A stretch of 64,000 nucleotides of DNA from Mycolicibacterium sp. CBMA 247 (lineage in GTDB: Bacteria; Actinomycetota; Actinomycetes; Mycobacteriales; Mycobacteriaceae), in contig NZ_VTGX01000002.1 in the NCBI RefSeq assembly GCF_009729095.1, positions 186,001-250,000 of the forward strand. The letters are read 5' to 3'. The translations under genes were made by a program, and so were the position numbers. Below the pieces are notes generated by a model. It was not told the DNA's origin. It saw only the letters and a list, made by a program, of their open reading frames with translations, and did not search any database. Shown one piece after another: positions 17,484 to 26,369 of the stretch; positions within the stretch are counted from its first letter, which is position 1, and each line of letters opens with the position of its first letter.

Positions 17484-17783
17484 GTGATTGTCGCGTTCAG
17501 CATCAGCCCGGCCGGTGGCGACGAGTCCGGGAGTGTCGGCGCCGCAGTGGCCGAAGCCGTGCGGGTGGTGCGGGCTTCGGGCCTGCCCAACGAGACCAAC
17601 GCCATGTTCACCAACATCGAAGGTGAATGGGATGAGGTGATGGCCGTGGTGAAGCAGGCCGTCGAAGCGGTGGCGGCCGTGTCGTCCCGCGTCAGCCTGG
17701 TGTTGAAGGCCGACATCCGCCCCGGCTACACCGGCCAGCTCACCGCGAAGGTGGAACGGATCGAGCAGGCGCTGAGCGACTAG
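17484..17783 (+). CDS. thiamine-binding protein, MTH1187/YkoF family
   Basis: A 99-residue protein that fits the single-domain MTH1187 (UPF0045) family, with a ferredoxin-like fold and a conserved pattern around [20 protein letters not shown] and the C-terminal [10 protein letters not shown]. Members bind thiamine or related pyrimidines and assemble into tetramers, often near thiamine transport or salvage genes. None of those genes is adjacent here. It starts at a GTG and converges with the SDR gene 1 bp after its stop. Confidence 0.85.
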   Translation: MIVAFSISPAGGDESGSVGAAVAEAVRVVRASGLPNETNAMFTNIEGEWDEVMAVVKQAVEAVAAVSSRVSLVLKADIRPGYTGQLTAKVERIEQALSD

Positions 17784-17784
17784 T

Positions 17785-18660
17785 TCACGGTTCCGCCGGA
17801 AACTGGACGGGATAGGGCTCCGCGAAATCGGCGGACCGTCCCACCGCGGCCCACTTGCGGTCCTCGGCCAGCAGGAATTCGTCCTGGCGTATCGAGCCTT
17901 CGACCGCGTTCACGCCGAGGGGCAGGTGGTAGGGCAGGGCGTCGCGCCGTGCCATGCGGACCAGGATCTCGGCCGCGCGGGACGGATCGCCCGCGGTGAC
18001 CGCGTCACTGGTGCGCATCGAGTTCCTCGCTCCGACGGTCTCGGCGTAGCGGTCCGGGATGTCGCCGATCTCCATCGACGATCCGGCCCAGTCGGTGGCG
18101 AAGCCGCTCGGTTCCACGACCAGCACCCGGATACCGAACGGTGCCGTTTCGGTCTGCAACACCCGGGAGAAGCCGTCGATGGCGAACTTCGCGGCCTGAT
18201 AGGACGCGATCCCGGCCGATCCGCCGACCCGGCCGCCCATCGACGAGAACTGGATGATCAGCCCGCCGCCCTGTTGCCGCAGCACGGGTATCGCGGCCCT
18301 GGACACGTGGTAAACGCCCCAGAAGTTCGTCTCGAACTGCGCGCGGAAGTCGGCTTCCGGCCCGGTCTCGATGGGTGCGACATTGGCGTAGCCGGCGTTG
18401 TTGACCACAACGTCGATGCGCCCGAACCGTTCCCGCGCAACGGCGATCGATCTGCTCGCAGCCGCCGCGTCGGTGACGTCCAGCGCCAGGGGCAGCATGC
18501 GGTCGCCGTAGACGGTCGCCAGATCGGCGAGTTGCTCGGGGCGCCGTGCGGTCGCGGCGACCGAGTCACCGACCTCCAGCGCGGCCCGGACCAGTTCGCG
18601 GCCGAAGCCGCGCGACGACCCGGTGATGAACCAGACTCTGTTCACGTTCTTCCCGTTCAT
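17785..18660 (-). CDS. short-chain dehydrogenase/reductase (classical SDR)
   Basis: A 291-residue oxidoreductase with the NAD(P) loop TGSSRGFGREL, the NNAG motif and the catalytic Ser...YxxxK (FSSMGG then SYQAAKFAI). Arg residues after the glycine loop suggest NADP(H) use. The ATG at 18660 has a GGAGGTGG site. It is divergent from a TetR gene with a palindrome between the starts, so it is very probably the regulator's target. The substrate is unknown. Confidence 0.87.
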   Translation of the reverse strand: MNGKNVNRVWFITGSSRGFGRELVRAALEVGDSVAATARRPEQLADLATVYGDRMLPLALDVTDAAAASRSIAVARERFGRIDVVVNNAGYANVAPIETGPEADFRAQFETNFWGVYHVSRAAIPVLRQQGGGLIIQFSSMGGRVGGSAGIASYQAAKFAIDGFSRVLQTETAPFGIRVLVVEPSGFATDWAGSSMEIGDIPDRYAETVGARNSMRTSDAVTAGDPSRAAEILVRMARRDALPYHLPLGVNAVEGSIRQDEFLLAEDRKWAAVGRSADFAEPYPVQFPAEP

Positions 18661-18677
18661 GACCACCTCCGCTTATC

Positions 18678-18694
18678 TGATAGTTCATCTATCA
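18678..18694. promoter_or_regulatory. TetR-type operator between the SDR and tetR genes
   Basis: TGATAG-TTCAT-CTATCA is an inverted repeat with perfect 6-bp arms and a 5-base spacer, placed 17 bp upstream of the SDR start and 62 bp upstream of the tetR start. Position and symmetry fit autoregulation and repression of the SDR gene by the adjacent TetR protein. Confidence 0.6.
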
Positions 18695-18756
18695 CATACT
18701 CTGAACGCGGGACCGCGGGAACTATTCCCGCGTCTGCGCGCGATAGGGAGGTGAAC

Positions 18757-19308
18757 GTGCGCCGCGACGCCGCGATCAACCGCGAACGCCTGATCCGGGC
18801 CGCCGAAGAGGTCTTCGCCGAGCGCGGGCCGGTCGCAACCCTCGACGACGTCGCAACAGCTGCCGGGGTGGGCCCGGCGACGTTGTATCGCCGGTTCGCC
18901 AACAAGGACGCCCTGGTCCGGGAGGTGCTCACCGGGTTCTTTCGACGGCTGATCGAGGTCGCGGGACGTGCCGAGGAGGCACCGCCGGAGGACGGGCTCG
19001 GCATCTTCTTCCAGACGGTGGGCGTCGAACTGGCTGAGAAATCCGGCTTGTCCGCACCGGTATGGGGAGAACTCGCACCGACCCCGCTCGTCGAGGAACT
19101 ACGCGAGCGATCGACCGAATTGCTGGGACGCGCCCAGCGAGCGGGTGCGGTGCGCGCGGACGTGACGCCCGACGACGTCACCGCGGTGGTCTGGGCACTG
19201 CGCGGCGTCATTCATTCCGAGCGCCTCGATCCGGCCCATCGTGGACACGAGCTGTGGCGGCGCCACCTGGAGACGATCCTGCGAGGTTTCCGGGACGGCC
19301 CGGCCTAG
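18757..19308 (+). CDS. TetR/AcrR-family transcriptional regulator
   Basis: A 183-residue repressor. The N-terminal helix-turn-helix reads VATLDDVATAAGVGPATLYRRFANKDAL, a standard TetR DNA-binding domain. The C-terminal ligand domain is of the TetR_C_33 kind. The GTG at 18757 follows GGGAGGTGAAC; a GTG at 18751 is the alternative. It is divergent from the SDR gene and probably represses it and itself through the palindrome at 18678-18694. The ligand is unknown. Confidence 0.88.
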   Translation: MRRDAAINRERLIRAAEEVFAERGPVATLDDVATAAGVGPATLYRRFANKDALVREVLTGFFRRLIEVAGRAEEAPPEDGLGIFFQTVGVELAEKSGLSAPVWGELAPTPLVEELRERSTELLGRAQRAGAVRADVTPDDVTAVVWALRGVIHSERLDPAHRGHELWRRHLETILRGFRDGPA

Positions 19309-19328
19309 CGCCCCTGCTGGCCTACAGA

Positions 19329-19634
19329 TCAGGAACGCACCAGGCGGGCGATGGCCGCCGAGGCCTCAGCCAGCTTCACGTCGGCCTGGTCCCCGCCTTC
19401 GGAGACCGCCTGCGTCACACAATGTCCGAGGTGCTCGTCGAGCAGGCCGAGCGCCACGGATTGCAGTGCACTGTTGACCGCGCTGATCTGCGTGAGGACG
19501 TCGATGCAGTACTTGTCCTCGTCGATCATCTTGGCGATGCCCCGGACCTGGCCTTCGATCCGGCGCAGCCGTTTGGCGTAGTTCTCCTTCTGCGCCGAGT
19601 AGCCATGTGCACCCGAGTTGTCAGCCGCGTCCAT
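19329..19634 (-). CDS. ricR: copper-sensing transcriptional repressor RicR (CsoR family)
   Basis: A 101-residue all-helical repressor matching Rv0190. The Cu(I) ligand set of the family is present: Cys in [11 protein letters not shown] and the His-x-x-Cys pair in [11 protein letters not shown]. RicR blocks copper-resistance genes (metallothionein, lpqS, multicopper oxidase) and itself until Cu(I) binds. The ATG at 19634 is chosen because the conserved [15 protein letters not shown] begins 9 residues later; a GTG one codon upstream is possible. Its own operator lies 17 bp upstream, showing autoregulation. Confidence 0.92.
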   Translation of the reverse strand: MDAADNSGAHGYSAQKENYAKRLRRIEGQVRGIAKMIDEDKYCIDVLTQISAVNSALQSVALGLLDEHLGHCVTQAVSEGGDQADVKLAEASAAIARLVRS

Positions 19635-19650
19635 CACTCCAGCATACCGG

Positions 19651-19665
19651 TACCCCACCGGGGTA
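19651..19665. promoter_or_regulatory. RicR operator
   Basis: TACCCCACCGGGGTA is a 15-bp palindrome (TACCC, 5 bases, GGGTA) that fits the RicR-box described for the M. tuberculosis copper regulon. It lies between the divergent ricR and ilvD starts, nearer ricR. It likely gives copper-responsive autoregulation; an effect on ilvD is possible but less certain. Confidence 0.78.
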
Positions 19666-19711
19666 TCCATATCTATTTGGCCGGGAGAAACGGCGCGGGC
19701 ATACTGCATTC

Positions 19712-21415
19712 ATGCCCTCAGACTCCACCCCTGACATCAAGCCGCGCAGCCGCGACGTCACCGACGGCCTGGAGAAGACCGCAGCCCGCGGAATGCTCCG
19801 CGCGGTAGGCATGGGGGACGACGACTGGGTCAAGCCGCAGATCGGCGTGGGGTCGTCGTGGAACGAGATCACCCCGTGCAACATGTCACTGCAGCGGCTC
19901 GCCCAGTCGGTCAAGGACGGTGTGCACGAGGCCGGCGGGTACCCGCTGGAGTTCGGCACCATCTCGGTGTCCGACGGCATTTCCATGGGCCATGAGGGCA
20001 TGCACTTCTCGCTGGTCAGCCGTGAGGTGATCGCCGACAGCGTCGAGACAGTCATGCAGGCCGAGCGCCTCGACGGCTCGGTGCTGCTGGCCGGTTGCGA
20101 CAAGTCGATTCCCGGAATGCTCATGGCCGCAGCGCGTTTGGATCTGGCCTCGGTGTTCTTCTACAACGGCTCGATCATGCCCGGCAAGGCCAAGCTGACC
20201 GACGGCACCGAGAAGGAAGTCACGATCATCGACGCCTTCGAGGCTGTCGGTGCGTGCGCGCGCGGCCTGATGTCGCGCGAGGACGTCGACATCATCGAGC
20301 GCGCGATCTGTCCGGGTGAGGGCGCGTGCGGCGGTATGTACACCGCCAACACCATGGCGTCGGCGGCCGAGGCACTCGGGATGTCGCTGCCCGGCAGTGC
20401 CTCACCTGTGGCCGTCGACAAGCGGCGCGACGTGTTCGCCCGCAAGTCCGGTGAGGCGGTCGTCGAGATGCTGCGCCGCGGCATCACCGCGCGTGACATC
20501 CTCACCAAGGAGGCCTTCGAGAACGCCATCGCAGTCGTCATGGCGTTCGGCGGGTCCACCAATGCGGTGCTGCACCTGCTCGCGATCGCCCGCGAGGCCG
20601 AGGTCGAGCTGACCCTGGCCGACTTCACCCGCATCGGGGCCAAGGTCCCGCACCTGGCCGACGTGAAGCCCTTCGGCCGGCACGTGATGAAGGACGTCGA
20701 CGAGATCGGCGGCGTGCCGGTGGTGATGCGCGCACTGCTGGATGCCGGTCTGCTGCACGGCGATTGCCTGACCGTCACTGGAAAGACCATGGCCGAGAAC
20801 CTCGCCCACATCGCGCCGCCCGACCCGGACGGCAAGGTGCTGCGCGCGATGAACAACCCGATCCACCCCACCGGCGGCATCACGATCCTGCACGGCTCGC
20901 TGGCACCCGAGGGCGCCGTGGTGAAGTCGGCGGGCTTCGATTCCGATGTGTTCGAAGGCACCGCAAGGGTTTTCGAGCGCGAGCGGGCTGCTCTGGATGC
21001 GCTGGAGGACGGCACCATCACGCACGGCGACGTCGTCGTCATCCGCTACGAGGGCCCCAAGGGCGGCCCGGGTATGCGCGAGATGCTGGCCATCACGGGC
21101 GCGATCAAGGGGGCCGGGTTGGGCAAGGACGTGCTGCTGATGACCGATGGCCGATTCTCCGGCGGGACCACGGGCCTGTGCGTCGGGCACATCGCCCCGG
21201 AGGCCGTCGACGGCGGGCCGATCGCGTTCGTGCGCGACGGTGACCGGATCCGTCTCGACGTGGCCAACGGCACCCTGGACGTATTGGTCGACGAGGCCGA
21301 GTTCGAGGCCCGGAAGGTTGGCTTCGAGCCGCTGCCCCCGCGGTACAAGACCGGCGTGCTGGCCAAGTACACCAAGCTGGTCCAGTCGGCCGCGGTCGGC
21401 GCCGTCTGCACCTAG
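19712..21415 (+). CDS. ilvD: dihydroxy-acid dehydratase
   Basis: A 567-residue enzyme of branched-chain amino-acid and pantothenate synthesis that dehydrates 2,3-dihydroxy-isovalerate and -methylvalerate to the 2-ketoacids. The iron-sulfur cluster ligands are visible: C56 (TPCNMSL), C129 (AGCDKSIPG) and C206 ([10 protein letters not shown]). The C-terminal [10 protein letters not shown] contributes to the active site. Full length for the family. It is divergent from ricR as in M. tuberculosis (Rv0189c/Rv0190). IlvD clusters are targets of copper damage in bacteria, which makes the neighbourhood suggestive. Confidence 0.97.
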   Translation: MPSDSTPDIKPRSRDVTDGLEKTAARGMLRAVGMGDDDWVKPQIGVGSSWNEITPCNMSLQRLAQSVKDGVHEAGGYPLEFGTISVSDGISMGHEGMHFSLVSREVIADSVETVMQAERLDGSVLLAGCDKSIPGMLMAAARLDLASVFFYNGSIMPGKAKLTDGTEKEVTIIDAFEAVGACARGLMSREDVDIIERAICPGEGACGGMYTANTMASAAEALGMSLPGSASPVAVDKRRDVFARKSGEAVVEMLRRGITARDILTKEAFENAIAVVMAFGGSTNAVLHLLAIAREAEVELTLADFTRIGAKVPHLADVKPFGRHVMKDVDEIGGVPVVMRALLDAGLLHGDCLTVTGKTMAENLAHIAPPDPDGKVLRAMNNPIHPTGGITILHGSLAPEGAVVKSAGFDSDVFEGTARVFERERAALDALEDGTITHGDVVVIRYEGPKGGPGMREMLAITGAIKGAGLGKDVLLMTDGRFSGGTTGLCVGHIAPEAVDGGPIAFVRDGDRIRLDVANGTLDVLVDEAEFEARKVGFEPLPPRYKTGVLAKYTKLVQSAAVGAVCT

Positions 21416-21425
21416 CGGTTCCCTT

Positions 21426-21492
21426 GCACCGCGAGCGACCGTGTCTGTACGCAAACACGCCGTAATTTGCGTACATTTGCGGTCGCTCGTGC
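21426..21492. repeat. dispersed nested-hairpin repeat, copy 1
   Basis: A 67-bp intergenic element 10 bp after ilvD. An outer inverted repeat (GAGCGACCG with CGGTCGCTC) encloses a perfect inner one (GTACGCAAA with TTTGCGTAC). A second copy with the same layout and about 85 percent identity lies at 36391-36460. Position after a gene end suggests a terminator or mRNA 3'-end function, but repetition of the whole unit points to a mobile or REP-like element. Confidence 0.75.
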
Positions 21493-21515
21493 AGGTCAAG
21501 AACCAGTGGTAGCGT

Positions 21516-21545
21516 GACGTCGGGCGTGCAGGAACGCCCGACGTC
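21516..21545. terminator. perfect 12-bp hairpin between ilvD and the ankyrin gene
   Basis: GACGTCGGGCGT and ACGCCCGACGTC pair perfectly around the 6-base loop GCAGGA. No T-run follows, so it may be a factor-assisted terminator for ilvD or a leader structure of the ankyrin-protein mRNA, which starts about 100 bp further on. Confidence 0.5.
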
Positions 21546-21643
21546 CGCTCGAAGAGGCCCAGCCTCCCTGCTCATTGAGTTGCCTTGTGACCGACCTCTT
21601 CTCGGCCCGATTCGCGGACGCGGGCGTATGAGAGGAGGCCGTA

Positions 21644-22888
21644 ATGGCCAGCCGTCTGCCCAGCAATCCCTCGATCAACCGACTGCGCACCGATGCCCGC
21701 AGGCTGCAGCGCGCCGTCACCACAGGCGACCCCGACAGCGAAGAGCTCGTCCGGCGTCACCACCCGCGGCCCGATATCGCGCTCGCCAACGAGCGGTTCG
21801 CATTGCACGATGCCCAGTTGATCGTGGCACGTAGCTACGGATTCAGCGGCTGGCCCGCGCTCGTGCACTACCTCGAGCTGGCCGCTGACATCAGCGTCGA
21901 CCCCGGCGCGCTCGACGAGCACACCCTGGACGCCGCTGACCGGTTCTGCTCATGGGCATCGTTGCGCTACAACGAAACCGACGCGCCGCCACGCTGGGAC
22001 GCCGCCGCGACCCTGCTCGCCGCCGAGCCCGACCTGGTCGACCGACACATCTGGGCGGCCGCGTCGGCCGCGGATCCGGCAGCGTTGGCACGTCACCTCG
22101 CGAACCGAGCGGCATTGGCGCACACCGGAGGTGGCCCGTTCGGCTGGGTTCCGTTGATGTACCTGTGTTATTCGCGGGCTCCGTTGGGCCGCACCGCCGG
22201 CGACGTGCTCGCCGCCGCGACACTGCTGCTCGACGCGGGCGCCGACCCGAACGCCGGGTACCTCTGGTGTGGGCTGTCGACGCCGTTCACGGTGCTGACC
22301 GGCGTGTTCGGCGAGGGCGAACAAGGGCCGGGCCGTCAGCCCCGGCACCCGTTCGCACCCGAACTGGCCGCGCTGCTGCTCGATCGCGGCGCACATCCGG
22401 CCGACCAGCAGACGCTGTACAACCGGATGTTTCGCGCCGAAGATTCACACCTGGAACTGCTGTTCGCGCGCGGGCTGACCGACGCCGGGCCGAGCCCGTG
22501 GGAGCTGCGCCTGGGCGAGGCGATGGAAACCCGCGACGAGATGTGGCGCCGACAGGTCGGTTGGGCTGCCGAGCACGGGTTCACCGATCGGCTCGACCTG
22601 CTCGCCCGGCACGGAATCGACGTATCCGGAGTGGATGTGGTCACTCCGGCGTTCCCGGCCGACCCGAATGCGTTCGATGACGAGGGCGCGACGGCCCTGC
22701 ACCAGGCCGCCTGGGCGGGCGACCTCGAGCTGATCCGGCGCCTCCTCGACGCCGGGGCCGACACGACCATCACCGATCGGAGGTTCGGCTCGACTCCGCT
22801 GGCCTGGGCCGAGCATGCCTACCAGACCGAAGCCGCGGACGCTCTGCGGCAACGCGCTCCGCGTCAGCGGTCGTCGTTCCACCGGTAG
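21644..22888 (+). CDS. ankyrin-repeat domain protein
   Basis: A 414-residue soluble protein with a GAGGAGG ribosome site before the ATG. Ankyrin-like units are seen at about residues 190-210 (AATLLLDAGADPNAGY), 235-255 (ELAALLLDRGAHP) and 345-375 (EGATALHQAAWAGDLELIRRLLDAGADT). The N-terminal 100 residues (HDAQLIVARSYGFSGWPALVHYLE) are a recurring pattern in actinobacterial ankyrin proteins. It probably acts by protein-protein contact. No partner gene is adjacent and the function is unknown. Confidence 0.8.
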   Translation: MASRLPSNPSINRLRTDARRLQRAVTTGDPDSEELVRRHHPRPDIALANERFALHDAQLIVARSYGFSGWPALVHYLELAADISVDPGALDEHTLDAADRFCSWASLRYNETDAPPRWDAAATLLAAEPDLVDRHIWAAASAADPAALARHLANRAALAHTGGGPFGWVPLMYLCYSRAPLGRTAGDVLAAATLLLDAGADPNAGYLWCGLSTPFTVLTGVFGEGEQGPGRQPRHPFAPELAALLLDRGAHPADQQTLYNRMFRAEDSHLELLFARGLTDAGPSPWELRLGEAMETRDEMWRRQVGWAAEHGFTDRLDLLARHGIDVSGVDVVTPAFPADPNAFDDEGATALHQAAWAGDLELIRRLLDAGADTTITDRRFGSTPLAWAEHAYQTEAADALRQRAPRQRSSFHR

Positions 22889-22928
22889 TCGAAAAGCACC
22901 GGGGCATTTGGGTTCTCGGTGAGCTCCG

Positions 22929-23000
22929 TCAGACGCAGCCGATGCTCGCCAAAGCGGTGTACACCGCAACCGGCAGCACCAATCCAACCCCTAGTTTCAT
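22929..23000 (-). CDS. possible 23-residue hydrophobic peptide coupled to the LuxR gene
   Basis: The ATG at 23000 overlaps the stop of the LuxR-type gene (ATGA), and the frame runs 23 codons to a TGA. The peptide starts MKLGVGLVLPVAVY and ends in SIGCV, so it is short, hydrophobic and carries one Cys near its end. It could be a membrane peptide or a chance frame. The only support is the tight stop-start overlap; there is no independent evidence of expression. Confidence 0.28.
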   Translation of the reverse strand: MKLGVGLVLPVAVYTALASIGCV

Positions 23001-24013
23001 CGCAACCCCTTCGGTCCACGCCGGATGATGGCGGCCAGCTCCTCGCGCGAGCTGACCCCCACCCGCTGGCAGGCCCGGTACAGGTGGCCTTCGACGCTGC
23101 GCACCGACATCACCAGCCGCTCGGCGATCTGCTTGTTGGTCAGGCCCGCGACCACGAGTTCGACGATCTCCCGCTGCCGGTGGGTCAGTGGCTGACCGGC
23201 CGGGTTGCGCAGCGCCGGGGTGCACAGCCCGCCGCACGCGTCAGCGCCCTCCTGAGCGACGGCGGCCGCGTAGGCGCTGCGCCTGCCCTGACCGTGGCGG
23301 CCGAACGCGACGGCGGCCTGTGCGGTGGCGTCGGCGGCAGTAGCCCGGTCGCCGATGGCCCGGTAGCCCTCAGCGGCAGAAAGTAATCCGGCGCCGACGT
23401 CGGCCGCCAGGGCCTCGATATGGCGGGCCACCGTATCGGCCAGCGGCAGTTTGAGTGTGTCCGCGAGTTCTCGTGCGCGTGCCGCCCCGGCGGTGTCGCC
23501 CCACTGCGCGGCCGCCTGCAGGCACGCCAGTTCATGCGTCGGCTGCTCACGTCGCGCGGCGTCGCGGCCCGCTTCACGCACGACGTCGATCGCGTCGGTC
23601 AGCGCCCCGCCGGCGGCCAGCGTCCACCCCGTCGCCAGCGACATCGCGGTGTGCATGAACACGTAATCCTCGGGCACCCGCTGACCGGCCCAGGCCAGTG
23701 CCTCCTCCGCTGCGGCGGCCTGGCCGAGTTTGGCGTGCGCCTCGGCCAGCGAGAAACAGCTGGCCACCCGCAAACCCGTGGTCACCTCGTGTGTTTCGGC
23801 ACCGGCGTAGGCCTCGTGCAGGTGTTTGACGGCTGTGGTGAGTTCGGCTCGGACCAGTTCGGCGTGACCGAGCAGGTAGGCGAGGTTGGCATAGGCGATG
23901 CCGGGGATGTCGCGCGCCGACTCGTCCAACCGCGCCGCCGTGGTCGTGCATTCGTCGATACGCCCGGTCAGGCGGCAGGCCCGGCCGTGGACGGCACCGA
24001 ACCAGTACCGCAT
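22997..24013 (-). CDS. LuxR-family regulator, C-terminal half of a split gene
   Basis: A 338-residue frame directly continuing the upstream frame after a single TAG. Residues 1-250 are helical TPR-like repeats typical of the middle of large MalT/LAL-type regulators. The C-terminus is a LuxR helix-turn-helix (LTHRQREIVELVVAGLTNKQ, then a VRSVEGHLYRACQRVG helix). The ATG sits immediately after the TAG, with no clear ribosome site. Alone it has no sensing ATPase; together with the preceding frame it gives about 869 residues, the normal length for this class. It is either a pseudogene piece or a reinitiated C-terminal product. Confidence 0.75.
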   Translation of the reverse strand: MRYWFGAVHGRACRLTGRIDECTTTAARLDESARDIPGIAYANLAYLLGHAELVRAELTTAVKHLHEAYAGAETHEVTTGLRVASCFSLAEAHAKLGQAAAAEEALAWAGQRVPEDYVFMHTAMSLATGWTLAAGGALTDAIDVVREAGRDAARREQPTHELACLQAAAQWGDTAGAARARELADTLKLPLADTVARHIEALAADVGAGLLSAAEGYRAIGDRATAADATAQAAVAFGRHGQGRRSAYAAAVAQEGADACGGLCTPALRNPAGQPLTHRQREIVELVVAGLTNKQIAERLVMSVRSVEGHLYRACQRVGVSSREELAAIIRRGPKGLR

Positions 24014-24016
24014 CTA
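24014..24016 (-). other. in-frame TAG splitting the AAA/LuxR regulator
   Basis: On the minus strand the codons read GAA TCC TCG TAG ATG CGG. Both sides code for one continuous regulator of about 869 codons. A single substitution from CAG, AAG, GAG, TGG or TAC/TAT would account for it. It may be a true nonsense mutation, a sequencing error or a readthrough site. Confidence 0.8.
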
Positions 24017-25606
24017 CGAGGATTCGAAGGATGCGGTAGCCCTGGTGATCGCCTGCTCCGCGACATCGGCGATCTCGTCGGCATGCCCCAAGGCACCGAG
24101 AGCCATCATCAACGCGATCGAGGCCATCATGGCGTGGAAATCGGGCAGCCCACCGGAATCCAAAGCGGCTCTGGCCTTCTCCTCCGCGCTGGCGCAGTGG
24201 CCGAGGACAACATCGACGCCGGCTTGCATGGCAAGGCGTTCCATCCGCTGCTGGTCGGATTCGGTTGCGCCGGACAGCTTATCGAGGATGTCACCGGCAT
24301 CGCGTGGCCGGCCGAGCAGCCAGACCAGATTGGCCGCCCGCACCGTCGCCCAATGGTGGCTGTCCGGCCTGCCGTCGGCGCTGATGTCACGCAGGACCGT
24401 CTCGGCTTCGTCACCCCGGCTCAGCAGGATCAGCGTCATCGCCCGCATCGGAGCGGCCTCGGGTGCGCCGCATTCGGCTGCGGCAGCGGCGAATCGGTCC
24501 GCCGAATCGGGATCGAGCAGGACCGCGGCGCACCGTGCCGCCGTCAGGTACAGCTCCGGATCCGGCGGCAGGTCGGAGTGCAGCGCCAGCAGTGCCCGGC
24601 GCACGGTCGCGCGCATATCGCCGTCAGGCTCGCGGGCCAGCCGCCGCGCGAGCCTCCCGCGGATCCTCGACAGGTGCATCTCACCTGCGGTGGCCCTGCG
24701 CAATTCGCCGTACAACGGATGCGCGAGCGTGGCCACCAGGTCGCGTCCCGCACGCTCGACCGTGACCAGATGCATCTGCTCAGCGGCCTCCAGATCGGCG
24801 TGATCGACGAGGTCGCCCAGGACGTCGACGCTCAACGGTTCGCACTGCGAGAGCGTGTCGAGCACCAGCGCCATACCGGGGTCCAGTTCACCGAGCCGGC
24901 GACCGACCATATCGGTGATGCTCTGAGATACGGCCACGTCGCCGTCCCACATCCACACCCCGGCGGATTTGCGCATCCGCCCGGCGGCGATCTGGTCCTT
25001 CACCAGCTGCAGCAGGTACAGCGCGTTTCCGCCGGTGAGTTTCCAAAAACGGCGCGCACTGCGGCCGTCCACGGGTCCGGCGACCGCCGACTCGATCAGC
25101 GTGGCGGCCGCTGCGGCGGACAGTGGTTCGAGGTCGATCCGGTCGAGCAGGCTGTCCTTCCACAGGGCGGTCACGGCGTCGGGTTCCGCACCTCCGGTGC
25201 GCGCGGTGACAACGAGACGTACCCCCTGGGTCTGTGCCAGTTGGTGTACGACGTGCGCGGACAGCGCATCGAGCAGGTGAGCGTCGTCGACGCCGATGAC
25301 GACCTTGCCCAGACGTTGTTGGGCGACGAAGGAATCGATGACGCGCCGCACATCGGGCAGCGGGTCACACATGCTCTGGCTGATCGATCCGGTGAACGCT
25401 CCGAGTGGGATGGCCCGCGCGGATTCAGTTCCGACGAACCAATTGGTCCGGTGCCCGGACGCCGCCGCATGGCTGATGGCCTCCCGGGCCAGCCGGGTCT
25501 TGCCGACCCCCGCATTGCCGACGATCAGGACGCCGTGATGGGTGCCCGGCCCGCCAAGGGCGCGACGGATCACCGCCAGTTCTTCTTCGCGCCCCGCCAG
25601 CTTCAT
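24014..25606 (-). CDS. AAA-ATPase (LuxR/LAL-type) regulator, N-terminal half of a split gene
   Basis: A 530-residue frame with a complete AAA/NACHT-like ATPase: Walker A GNAGVGKTRLAREA (about 30), Walker B VVIGVDDAHLL (about 100), a sensor segment LVVTART, then a winged-helix region and TPR-like helices. It stops at TAG after ASFESS, while the homologous protein would run on. The frame resumes at once in the next codon without a shift. Large LuxR regulators of this type need the C-terminal DNA-binding domain, so this half cannot bind DNA by itself. Confidence 0.78.
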   Translation of the reverse strand: MKLAGREEELAVIRRALGGPGTHHGVLIVGNAGVGKTRLAREAISHAAASGHRTNWFVGTESARAIPLGAFTGSISQSMCDPLPDVRRVIDSFVAQQRLGKVVIGVDDAHLLDALSAHVVHQLAQTQGVRLVVTARTGGAEPDAVTALWKDSLLDRIDLEPLSAAAAATLIESAVAGPVDGRSARRFWKLTGGNALYLLQLVKDQIAAGRMRKSAGVWMWDGDVAVSQSITDMVGRRLGELDPGMALVLDTLSQCEPLSVDVLGDLVDHADLEAAEQMHLVTVERAGRDLVATLAHPLYGELRRATAGEMHLSRIRGRLARRLAREPDGDMRATVRRALLALHSDLPPDPELYLTAARCAAVLLDPDSADRFAAAAAECGAPEAAPMRAMTLILLSRGDEAETVLRDISADGRPDSHHWATVRAANLVWLLGRPRDAGDILDKLSGATESDQQRMERLAMQAGVDVVLGHCASAEEKARAALDSGGLPDFHAMMASIALMMALGALGHADEIADVAEQAITRATASFESS

Positions 25607-25793
25607 GTCAGCAACTCGTACCCGCCATCGCCATCACCCGAGTCGTGCGTTTGCCCAGGATATGGCGCAAAACGGCGGCCCGGGGCACAAATTGACGCAT
25701 CGTTTCACGCATCGTCCGGAAAGGACGGGAGGTCGGGCACGCAGATATCCCTTCCAGCCGGGCCACGGCTGGTCTACCGGCTCCGCCTACCGG

Positions 25794-26234
25794 CTAGGCA
25801 TGCCGAGCGTCAGAGTTGCGCACCTGCATCCCGAAATACATCGCGTAGAAGCCCAGCACCATCACGAGCGCACCGCTGATCACGTGCGACCAGATCATCC
25901 CGGCGGTCGGTCCACTGACAAGCACCCACGGCGAGACGATCAGCCACACACCGAAGATCGGCAGCGTCCAGGTCATGCCGTGCGCGCGGTCCAGCGCAAA
26001 GCTGAAACACGTTGACAGGAAGGCGATCGCCCCTCCGATGATCAGATCGTTGACCGTCAGCCTGCTGAAGGCGTCGTAGCCGACGATCCACGGTGACAGC
26101 GCGACATACATTGCCGTCAGCAACGTCAGGCCGAACGTGACCTGAGCGGTCATCGACTCTGCGACACGGTCATAGCCCGCCCGTAGGGCCAGGATGTCCG
26201 GGTGTTGGTCGATTGATGAATGGACTGTACTCAT
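25794..26234 (-). CDS. SPW-repeat membrane protein
   Basis: A 146-residue protein with four hydrophobic segments and two SPW motifs (LSPWIVGYD and VSPWVLVSG), each placed after a helix as in the SPW family, where they mark a repeated two-helix unit. The ATG at 26234 follows GGAAGGAATAGAA. The family has no known function. It is divergent from the HTTM-type gene, about 135 bp between starts. Confidence 0.85.
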   Translation of the reverse strand: MSTVHSSIDQHPDILALRAGYDRVAESMTAQVTFGLTLLTAMYVALSPWIVGYDAFSRLTVNDLIIGGAIAFLSTCFSFALDRAHGMTWTLPIFGVWLIVSPWVLVSGPTAGMIWSHVISGALVMVLGFYAMYFGMQVRNSDARHA

Positions 26235-26369
26235 TTCTATTCCTTCCGTTACACGGCAAGGCGTTTGGGCCTCACCGCACCCATCCATCACTACCCAGAT
26301 TACGCCGCAAACGGCGCGCTGGCTGCGGCCGTCGATGGCGGCCGCCCCTGGACAAGTACAGTGTTCTCA

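Noticed and set aside
23420..25879. An 819-codon plus-strand frame opposite the split LuxR/AAA gene
   Set aside because: It has the composition of an antisense shadow in GC-rich DNA (Arg/Gly/Gln/His-rich), no domain, and overlaps a minus-strand gene with clear motifs.
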